From positions 1-20,611 of the forward strand of contig CAZOXZ010000033.1 in assembly GCA_964583865.1 (NCBI GenBank): a DNA stretch of 20,611 bases, written 5' to 3'. Positions 15,618 through 20,611 of the stretch are shown here, one piece after another. The notes below the pieces were generated by a model that saw only the letters and a list, made by a program, of their open reading frames with translations, ran no database searches and was not told the origin of the DNA. The translations under genes and the position numbers were made by a program. Position 1 is the stretch's first letter. Each line of letters begins with the position of its first letter. The stretch is from DASSBG01 sp964583865 (lineage in GTDB: Bacteria; Pseudomonadota; Gammaproteobacteria; Xanthomonadales; Rhodanobacteraceae).

Positions 15618-16004
15618 GAGAACCCCTCTTGCACGGAAAATGATGCGTGATTGTGCGGCAACCTGCCTGCAGATGCCAGCAACACGCACTCTTGTGACCG
15701 CAATGCGGCAGCGTGGTTCCGTCTGTCAACCGCATGGACAGAACTTTGCTGCGTTCGTCCGGGGCGACGGGTCGTTCCCGCGAAGCATAGTACGTCGTCA
15801 TCTCGGGGCCGGCCGCGGCTTCTTGCGATCGGAACCCGAGATCCAGTGCCTTTGAAGTCTGGCAACCCCACAGGTCAAAACCGGCGCAGCCGTAGGCCGA
15901 CTCAAGCGCGTCAGCGCGGATCCGGCGTGGCGGGTGGTCTCGCCTGGATGGTTTGAGGTGCGCGAGCGTCTCGCCCGCACAAGGCAGCCACCTCAGCGAG
16001 TGTA

Positions 16005-16025
16005 CGAGCAAGATGCTCGCGGTCC
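16005..16025. repeat. REP-like repeat, copy A
   Basis: CGAGCA-AGA-TGCTCG (16005-16019) is a perfect 6-bp inverted repeat with a 3-nt loop, followed by CGGTCC. A second copy of the whole 21-bp unit lies at 16090-16110 with two substitutions (19 of 21 match). Confidence 0.65.
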
Positions 16026-16032
16026 CTGGAGC

Positions 16033-16049
16033 GCCGGCATCTTGCCGGC
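16033..16049. repeat. Short perfect hairpin
   Basis: GCCGGCA-TCT-TGCCGGC is a perfect 7-bp stem with a 3-nt loop, lying between the two copies of the 21-bp repeat. It probably belongs to the same composite element. Confidence 0.6.
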
Positions 16050-16089
16050 ATGGGCGCGCCAGCGGCCTGGGCTTTGATTCACCGAGATG

Positions 16090-16110
16090 CGAGCAGGATG
16101 CACGCGGTCC
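16090..16110. repeat. REP-like repeat, copy B
   Basis: Direct repeat of 16005-16025, 85 bp away, with AGGATGCACG in place of AAGATGCTCG. The substitution at the right arm breaks the perfect palindrome, so this copy is the more decayed. Confidence 0.6.
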
Positions 16111-16120
16111 AGTCCCGCAG

Positions 16121-16147
16121 GTTGGGACCGGCGTAGCCGGACCCAAC
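16121..16147 (-). terminator. Stem-loop downstream of cutA (repeat or terminator)
   Basis: GTTGGGACCGGC-GTA-GCCGGACCCAAC is a 12-bp inverted repeat with one mismatch, 18 bp beyond the cutA stop on the minus strand. The same type of hairpin is an abundant intergenic repeat in related genomes. No U-tract follows, so it could stabilise or end the cutA message or be only a repeat. Confidence 0.45.
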
Positions 16148-16165
16148 GTTGTGCATGACCTCAAA

Positions 16166-16480
16166 TCACCCGCCAACCTGCCGCTGCAGCCAGTCGAGAT
16201 AAGGCTTGTGTCCGGCCTCGATGGGCAGGGCGATGATCTCCGGGACCTCGTAGGGATGCAGTTCCAGTACACGGGCCTCCAACGCCGTGAAGCGCTCGCG
16301 AGTGGTCTTGATGACCAGCAAAACCTCGGCATCACGGCAGACCTCGCCTTGCCAAACGTAGGTCGAACGCAGGCCGGGCAGGGCGTTGACGCAAGCGGCG
16401 AGCTTTTCGATCACCAGCGCATCGGCCAGGCGCCCGGCGCTGGCGTCGTCCGGGCAGGTGCACAAGACAAGAATGTTCAT
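16166..16480 (-). CDS. cutA: Divalent cation tolerance protein CutA
   Basis: A 104-residue CutA1 protein of typical length; the family forms very stable trimers with a ferredoxin-like fold and is linked to tolerance of copper and other divalent cations, although its biochemical role is unsettled. Visible family motifs are TCPDDASAGRLADALVIEKLAACVN (start), STYVWQGEVCRDAEVLLVIKT (centre) and the hallmark LHPYEVPEIIALPIEAG (C-terminal third). ATG 16480 is chosen because it opens directly on the first strand (MNILVLCTCPDD); the longer open frame upstream is not CutA-like. It lies 46 bp after the glycosyltransferase stop on the same strand and may be the last gene of that cluster, though a functional link is not suggested. 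Identification is secure. Confidence 0.96.
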   Translation of the reverse strand: MNILVLCTCPDDASAGRLADALVIEKLAACVNALPGLRSTYVWQGEVCRDAEVLLVIKTTRERFTALEARVLELHPYEVPEIIALPIEAGHKPYLDWLQRQVGG

Positions 16481-16526
16481 GCGCACAGTGTACGCGAGCC
16501 GCCCATGGCCGCCAGTATGGATCGGC

Positions 16527-17627
16527 CTACATGCGCATGTTGGCTTCGATACGGGCGCGTTCGCTCTCGGGCAGCCCCGGATCGGCCAGAAGCTCACGGC
16601 ATAGCTTGCGTGAGAGATCGCGCTCACCCGTGTACCAGGCTGCCACCGCCCATTCATCGCGGGCGCGCCAGCGGTACACGGAAAGATCGACAAACAACAG
16701 ATCATCTGGTGGCGGTATCCGGGCCGCGGCGTGCGCGTGCACCATGGCGCTGGCATGACGACCATGCAGGCGCAGAAAACGCGCCAGTTCGCACAAGGGT
16801 TCGGCACGGGTGGGGCGGGCATCCCAGGCCGCAAGGTAGGCGTCGATCACTTCGGCATCCGGTGCGCCGCGGCGCTCCAGCAGACAGGCGATCTGGAACA
16901 GTGCGTACCAGACTTCTTCCTCCCAGCCGCCCATGGCCGCGCGCTGGCGGTAGGTTTCGATGGCGGCATCCAGTTCCCCCGCATCACGCAGGCTCTGCGC
17001 CAGGTAGAAGACGTAGCGGGCGTTACCGGGTTCATTCTGCAATGCCTTGCGCAGCACGCCGACATCATCGAGGAACTTGTCGCGTTGTGGGCGACGGCTG
17101 CGAGCGCCGTCCGGGTAGCTGACAACCCGCACGCCGGGCAAGAGCTCCAGCGCGGGTTGCGGCTCCAGCGCCGGATATTCGTGCAGTACGCCATGCCAGC
17201 GCCAGGGCTGGTCGAGGCGCAGGATGCGCGCGGCACTGTACTCCAGCTCGTGCCCCGCGAGCTGTTGCTTGATGTAGTAGCCCGCAGCGGTGAGCTCGGC
17301 GGGCCATTGTGCCGTGGCATCCAGTTCGATGACTTCGTCGGCATCATGGATCAGCGCGTACTCACCGTATTGCCGTGCCAGTTCCAGTGCCTGGTTGCGG
17401 TTGGTCGCGAAGTCTTGCCACGGGCGCTCGATCAACTCGCCCGGCAGGTCGGCCAGCAACGTGCGCACAAAGGCCTGGGTGCCGTCGGTGGAGCCAGTGT
17501 CAACGATGGCCCAGCTGCTGATCAGTGGCCGCAAGGACCTCAGGCAGCGCTCGATGACAGGCGCCTCGTCCCTGACGATCATGCTGGCGCACAGTTGCTG
17601 CTGGAACAGTGGCTCGCCGGTCACCAT
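16527..17627 (-). CDS. Family 2 glycosyltransferase with TPR-like C-terminal region
   Basis: A 366-residue GT-A fold enzyme expected to transfer a sugar from a nucleotide donor. The N-terminal domain opens with LCASMIVRDEAPVIERCLRS and IVDTGSTDGT (about residues 41-50). It has NRNQALELA and the metal-binding DAD at 95-97 (LIHDADEVIEL), followed by RWHGVLHEYP (about 155-165). The C-terminal half is helical and TPR-like (NARYVFYLAQSLRDAGELDAAIETYRQR and following). This architecture occurs in SunS-type peptide glycosyltransferases and in enzymes found beside surface proteins. ATG 17627 (MVTGEP) is chosen because AGGGGA lies upstream; an in-frame TTG further upstream would overlap the collagen-like gene. 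It starts 22 bp after that gene's stop, so the collagen-like protein is a plausible acceptor. The acceptor is an inference; the fold is secure. Confidence 0.9.
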   Translation of the reverse strand: MVTGEPLFQQQLCASMIVRDEAPVIERCLRSLRPLISSWAIVDTGSTDGTQAFVRTLLADLPGELIERPWQDFATNRNQALELARQYGEYALIHDADEVIELDATAQWPAELTAAGYYIKQQLAGHELEYSAARILRLDQPWRWHGVLHEYPALEPQPALELLPGVRVVSYPDGARSRRPQRDKFLDDVGVLRKALQNEPGNARYVFYLAQSLRDAGELDAAIETYRQRAAMGGWEEEVWYALFQIACLLERRGAPDAEVIDAYLAAWDARPTRAEPLCELARFLRLHGRHASAMVHAHAAARIPPPDDLLFVDLSVYRWRARDEWAVAAWYTGERDLSRKLCRELLADPGLPESERARIEANMRM

Positions 17628-17649
17628 GGGCGCATCCCCTGTCCCTGTA

Positions 17650-19000
17650 TCAGGGATAGATGCCGGCAATGCAGATCAGCCACGTCGTGTTCCCTGGCCC
17701 GAGACCTCTGAGGTCGGGCAGGGCAAAGGTGGACGTGCCGTCGCCACCGTAGCGTACGCCCAGCAAGGAGAACAGCACCTGATGCTGCGAGACCGGAAGC
17801 AGTTGCCCCTGCGCAGGCATCATGCTGTTTTCACCGTAAAAGCTATTGGCAGAAAGGTACAGTTGCCCCATGACGCAGTCGACGCCTCCGCTGTGTGCGT
17901 AGTTGGTGTAGCCGTCACCGAAACGATTTCTGAAAGCCGTATTCACGGGGCCCGTCGCACCGGTTGCGCCGGTTGGGCCGGTTGCGCCCGTTGCGCCCGT
18001 TGGGCCAACCGCGCCGGTAGCTCCCGTAACACCCGTCGGACCGATGGCTCCCGCCATTCCCTGTGGCCCCACTGGCCCTGCTGGTCCCGTGGGGCCGGGG
18101 GTTCCCTGCGGTCCTGTGGGACCTGTTGCGCCCGTCGCACCGGTGGCACCAACCGGACCTTGTGCCCCGGTTGGCCCGACGGCCCCGGTTGCGCCGGTGT
18201 TGCCGGTCATGCCCTGTGGCCCGGTTGCACCGGTCGCACCGGTGGCACCAACCGGACCTTGTGCCCCGGTTGGCCCGACGGCCCCGGTTGCGCCGGTGTT
18301 GCCGGTCATGCCCTGTGGCCCGGTTGCACCGGTCGCACCGGTGGCACCAACCGGACCTTGTGCCCCGGTTGGCCCGACGGCCCCGGNNNNNNNNNNNNNN
18401 NNNNNNNNNNNNNNNNNNNNNNNNNNNNNNNNNNNNNNNNNNNNNNNNNNNNNNNNNNNNNNNNNNNNNNNNNNNNNNNNNNNNNNCCCCGGTTGCGCCG
18501 GTGTTGCCGGTCATGCCCTGTGGCCCGGTTGCACCGGTCGCGCCGGTGGCACCAACCGGACCTTGTGCCCCGGTTGACCCGACGGCCCCGGTTGCGCCGG
18601 TGCTGCCGGTCATGCCCTGTGGCCCGGTTGCACCGGTCGCGCCGGTGGCACCAACCGGGCCTTGTGCTCCGGTTGCGCCGGTGGCGCCGGTCGGGCCGGT
18701 TGGTCCTGTGGGTCCGGAAACGACGGTGCCGGCGCCGCAGGGACCAACCTGGCCTGTGCCCGGATCAAAGCACAACAGGCTGGCCTGGTCGGGATTGCTG
18801 GCGACCTGTGGCAGCACGATGCGACCGTCGGCGGTGACCCGCAAGGTGATGCTGCCAGTGGCGTCTTCGATACTGACGCCGCTGCCGGGTGCCGGCTGCA
18901 ACACGATGTCGGTGGTCTGCGACCAGGCTGCTCCGCTGGCTACCAGGGCAGCGACGATGGTGGCGGTCAGGCGGGTGGTGCGGGACGTCGATGTTGGCAT
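17650..19000 (-). CDS. Exported collagen-like protein with tail-collar C-terminal domain (interrupted by gap)
   Basis: ATG 19000 opens with a signal peptide (MPTSTSRTTRLTATIVAALVASGAAWSQ) and a short beta-like domain of about 70 residues with two Cys (LLCFDPGTGQVGPCG). A long Gly-X-Y region rich in GPTG, GATG and GAQG follows, built largely on a 33-residue repeat. The C-terminus resembles the phage tail collar domain (GQLYLSANSF, GQLLPVSQHQVLFSLLGVRY, GGDGTSTFALPDLRGLGP, WLICIAGIYP), which could trimerise the collagen-like stalk. A 100-N gap lies in the repeat; the two sides fall in different frames only because of the arbitrary gap size, so I treat it as one gene. Its start overlaps the preceding gene by 34 bp. 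A surface fibre or adhesin is likely. True length is unknown. Confidence 0.88.
18133..18682 (-). repeat. 99-bp tandem repeat encoding 33-residue collagen-like units
   Basis: On the plus strand GGCCCCGGTT recurs at 18181 and 18280, and the unit recurs at 18379 (cut by the gap) and 18584: an exact 99-bp period on both sides of the gap. Each unit encodes eleven Gly-X-Y triplets, including GATGATGATGPQGMTGNTG. Copies are nearly identical, with substitutions such as CACCGG/CGCCGG and TTGGCC/TTGACC. Recent duplication or homogenisation is likely, and copy number may vary between strains. Confidence 0.9.
18387..18486. other. Assembly gap (100 N)
   Basis: Exactly 100 undetermined bases inside the collagen-like repeat. 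The sequence on both sides is CCCCGG of the same repeat position. This is a scaffolding placeholder, not a measured length. Confidence 0.98.
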
Positions 19001-19812
19001 GATGGGTACCTGCAGGAAAGCAAGACTGGGCTTGCGGCTATCGTTGTGGAGTCGGGTCGTTGTCGGCGCGCCGGCCTGCCCGCTTGTCGCAGCGCGAGCA
19101 GTACCAACAACAGGCTGAGGAGCAGCATGGCCCAGCGTGATGTTGCCGGCACGGGAACGAACGGTGGCAAGGCGGTATGGCCGAACCAGCCAAGATCGTT
19201 GCCGCTGCCGCCCTCGTTGTGCTGGTTTGGTGCCAGGTGCTGACCGCTGGCGTGGACATTGGAGACACCGACATGGGCGATGCTCTGGTTGCCGCCGGAG
19301 GCCAGGTTGATGTAGGCCACCTGCGGCGCGGCCGTGGACTGGAACTGGATGGGCTTGGCGGCCGTGCCCTGAATGACGAGGCCGGTGGCGATGTTCTGGG
19401 TAGCGCCCGCCTCGAAGGCGTAGTGCTTGCCCGTGGTGCTGACGAAGCTGATGGCGTGGAATGCGCTTGCGCCCAGCACCTGACTGGCGGCATTGGTGCC
19501 GTCGATGAACTCCACCCGGCTGCTGCCCGGGGTGATGGTGCCGGCATTTGACCAGTCGCCGCTGAGCACCACGAGGCCGGCGTCGAGATGGGTCGTGCCG
19601 GAAGCCAGGGTGCTGAATGAGCCGGTGTCCAGAATTGCCCCGCTGCCCAACGCCAGCTGGCCGCCGATGGACATGTCAGTTCCGGCCATCAGGATGCTGC
19701 CGCCGCGCAGTTCCACACTGGCGCCGGCGGGGATGTTGATATCGGCAGCCACGGGCAATGCGCAGCCGAGCATCGCCACCAGCAGCATGCCTGTCATCGC
19801 CAGCTTGCGCAT
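18967..19812 (-). CDS. Exported beta-solenoid-like protein with IPTL-CTERM-like anchor
   Basis: A 281-residue surface protein. ATG 19812 (MRKLAMTGMLLVAMLGCALPVAA) gives a clean signal peptide; two extra codons upstream would need TTG. The mature region is rich in Gly, Ser, Thr and Ala, with short strand-like rungs (GGSILMAGTDMSIGGQLALGSGAILDTGSF), suggesting a beta-solenoid. Near residue 218 it reads FVPVPATSRWAMLLLSLLLVLLAL, followed by an Arg-rich stretch, an IPTL-CTERM-like sorting signal. The same VPVPATSxW start of the anchor occurs in the beta-helix protein at 11044-12528. Unusually, about 30 residues follow the Arg cluster, whereas such proteins normally end there; this may reflect a lost stop or frameshift. 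It overlaps the collagen-like gene by 34 bp, so the two are coupled. The role is probably surface attachment. Confidence 0.82.
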   Translation of the reverse strand: MRKLAMTGMLLVAMLGCALPVAADINIPAGASVELRGGSILMAGTDMSIGGQLALGSGAILDTGSFSTLASGTTHLDAGLVVLSGDWSNAGTITPGSSRVEFIDGTNAASQVLGASAFHAISFVSTTGKHYAFEAGATQNIATGLVIQGTAAKPIQFQSTAAPQVAYINLASGGNQSIAHVGVSNVHASGQHLAPNQHNEGGSGNDLGWFGHTALPPFVPVPATSRWAMLLLSLLLVLLALRQAGRPARRQRPDSTTIAASPVLLSCRYPSCQHRRPAPPA

Positions 19813-19844
19813 GATCAAATTCCAGATCCCCTGTGAACCAGCTC

Positions 19845-19874
19845 ACAATACAACCATTCCCGCTTCATGCGCAA
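19845..19874 (-). promoter_or_regulatory. Candidate promoter of the surface-protein cluster
   Basis: On the minus strand TTGCGC (19874-19869) and TATTGT (19850-19845) are 18 bp apart, about 33 bp upstream of the ATG at 19812. Both hexamers are imperfect. Confidence 0.3.
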
Positions 19875-19927
19875 CAAGCAATGCATGCCTGTGATGCGGT
19901 GAGTCCGGTGCTTGCCTGGGTGCGGGA

Positions 19928-19956
19928 CTTGAAAAGCCGAAACCCCGGCCGCATCT
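19928..19956 (+). promoter_or_regulatory. Candidate sigma-32 (RpoH) promoter of groESL
   Basis: CTTGAAA (19928-19934) and CCGCATCT (19949-19956) are separated by 14 bp, close to the RpoH consensus CTTGAAA-N(11-16)-CCCCATnT. It lies about 140 bp upstream of groES, a normal heat-shock arrangement. The -10 part deviates at two positions. Confidence 0.5.
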
Positions 19957-20001
19957 GACAACCAGTGCTGCATGAGTGCTGTTTTGCGGGGCCGTTTGCT
20001 C

Positions 20002-20033
20002 TACAATTGGCACTCACCAGACAAGAGTGCTAA
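20002..20033 (+). promoter_or_regulatory. CIRCE operator (HrcA) with adjacent -10 box
   Basis: TTGGCACTC (20007-20015), nine bases, then GAGTGCTAA (20025-20033) match the CIRCE consensus TTAGCACTC-N9-GAGTGCTAA at all but one position. HrcA repressor binds such sites upstream of groESL. A TACAAT hexamer (20002-20007) touches the left arm, so repressor binding would block a housekeeping promoter there; its -35 is not obvious. Confidence 0.92.
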
Positions 20034-20094
20034 CAGGTCGTCGTGTAGCGACGGCCCGGAACCTTTTTTCATTCCAATCCATGAGGGAAAACCC

Positions 20095-20385
20095 ATGAAA
20101 CTGCGTCCACTTCATGATCGTGTGATCGTCAAGCGCCTGGAGGCGGAGACCAAGTCCGCCGGTGGCATCGTCATTCCCGATTCGGCCACCGAGAAGCCCA
20201 TCCGCGGCGAGATCGTGGCTGCCGGCGAAGGCAAGATCCAGGACGACGGCAAGGTGCGGCCGATGGCCGTCAAGGTGGGTGACACGGTGCTGTTCGGCAA
20301 GTACTCGGGTACCGAGGTCAAGGTCGAAGGCGAAGAGCTGCTGGTGATGCGCGAAGACGACATCGTCGCCGTCATCGAAGGCTGA
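20095..20385 (+). CDS. groES: Co-chaperonin GroES
   Basis: A 96-residue GroES, the heptameric lid of the GroEL chaperonin in the cytoplasm. The sequence begins MKLRPLHDRVIVKRLEAE and contains the mobile loop KSAGGIVIPDSATEKP (about residues 20-35). It continues with GEIVAAGEGKIQDDGK, VKVGDTVLFGKYSGTEVK and EELLVMREDDIVAVIE, all family hallmarks; length is typical. GAGGGAAA provides a good ribosome site before ATG 20095. groEL follows after 92 bp on the same strand, the usual bicistronic operon. Control by HrcA through the CIRCE site and possibly by RpoH is indicated upstream. Identification is secure. Confidence 0.99.
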   Translation: MKLRPLHDRVIVKRLEAETKSAGGIVIPDSATEKPIRGEIVAAGEGKIQDDGKVRPMAVKVGDTVLFGKYSGTEVKVEGEELLVMREDDIVAVIEG

Positions 20386-20477
20386 GACACCGCGTCCGCG
20401 GCAGCGGTCACCACTGACCTGCGCCGCCCCCGCATTTCACTTATTTCCAAATTCAAGAATCACGGAGACTTTCAGCC

Positions 20478-20611
20478 ATGGCTGCCAAAGAAGTACGTTT
20501 TTCCGAGGACGCACGCAAGAAGATGCTTGCCGGCGTCAACACCCTGGCCAATGCGGTCAAGGTGACCCTGGGCCCGAAGGGCCGCAACGTGGTGCTGGAC
20601 AAGAGTTTCGG
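20478..20611 (+). CDS. groEL: Chaperonin GroEL (5' part only)
   Basis: The first 44 codons of GroEL, cut by the window end. The N-terminus MAAKEVRFSEDARKKMLAGVN and the nucleotide-binding segment VKVTLGPKGRNVVLDKSFG are diagnostic of the ATP-dependent folding chaperonin. GGAG about 10 bp upstream of ATG 20478 serves as ribosome site. Second gene of the groESL operon. Identification is secure despite truncation. Confidence 0.98.
   Translation, partial: MAAKEVRFSEDARKKMLAGVNTLANAVKVTLGPKGRNVVLDKSF

Larger units (their letters stand above)
15618..16165. other. Intergenic region with degenerate REP-like elements
   Basis: About 550 bp without a credible gene. The part next to the methyltransferase start (15618-15800) should hold that gene's promoter, but no confident hexamers were picked. 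From about 15865 to 16150 the sequence is a mosaic of short palindromes, partly listed separately; 15960-15980 contains GCGAGCGTCTCGCCCGC. Such content is typical of REP accumulation between genes. Confidence 0.6.

Noticed and set aside
17628..17669. Upstream TTG start of the glycosyltransferase at 17669
   Set aside because: It would overlap the collagen-like stop; ATG 17627 has a ribosome site and fits the family N-terminus better.
18133..18682. CRISPR array
   Set aside because: The regular 99-bp period has no repeat/spacer structure; it is a coding collagen-like repeat with an intact Gly-X-Y frame.
17650..19000. Prophage tail fibre gene
   Set aside because: The collar domain is phage-like, but the protein has a Sec signal peptide and no other phage genes are nearby; collar domains occur in non-phage surface proteins.

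Overview
The window is GC-rich DNA from a gammaproteobacterium, most likely of the Xanthomonadales/Lysobacterales (Rhodanobacteraceae-like). This placement is an inference from hemF and groESL with a HrcA/CIRCE site, IPTL-CTERM-like surface proteins, an exported endonuclease ending in an IFxDGFE tail, an aryl-polyene/xanthomonadin-type ketosynthase pair and abundant REP-like repeats. No rRNA or tRNA gene was seen.

Layout. 1-1100: an AT-richer, accessory-looking edge with a Gly-rich hypothetical ORF, the decayed 3' end of an IS30-family transposase and a REP-like palindrome. 1109-2068: a membrane-anchored protein of unknown function with paired CX5C motifs. 2131-4151 (minus): a translationally coupled ketosynthase and chain-length-factor pair. 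4306-5238: hemF (haem biosynthesis). 5438-7819: a secreted subtilase with I9 propeptide and PA domain. 7820-8661: no gene, several REP-like inverted repeats and four tandem 106-bp units. 8662-8979 (minus): a small hypothetical whose start codon overlaps that of the divergent N-formylglutamate amidohydrolase-like gene (8978-9829), which is followed 3 bp later by a YbdK-type carboxylate-amine ligase (9833-10972). 11044-12528: an exported beta-helix/choice-of-anchor-Q protein with a C-terminal membrane anchor. 12645-14729: an exported lamin-tail/Ig-like/endonuclease I protein. 14793-15617 (minus): a SAM-methyltransferase-like protein with a signal peptide. 15618-16165: no gene, REP-like repeats.

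The right third is a minus-strand cluster read in the order 19812 to 16166: a beta-solenoid-like protein with an IPTL-CTERM-like anchor, an exported collagen-like (Gly-X-Y) protein with a phage tail-collar C-terminus, a family 2 glycosyltransferase with a TPR-like C-terminal half, and cutA. The first three look like a surface-fibre locus with a possible dedicated glycosyltransferase, and this is the best candidate for an undescribed system here. The collagen region contains a 100-N assembly gap inside a 99-bp tandem repeat, so its apparent frame break is artefactual. The window ends with groES and the start of groEL, preceded by a candidate sigma-32 promoter and a clear CIRCE operator.

Overall the window mixes housekeeping genes (hemF, groESL, cutA) with a rich set of exported proteins (protease, nuclease, two anchored solenoid-like proteins, collagen-like fibre, exported methyltransferase) consistent with a surface-active, scavenging environmental bacterium. 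All assignments come from reading motifs; no database search was possible.
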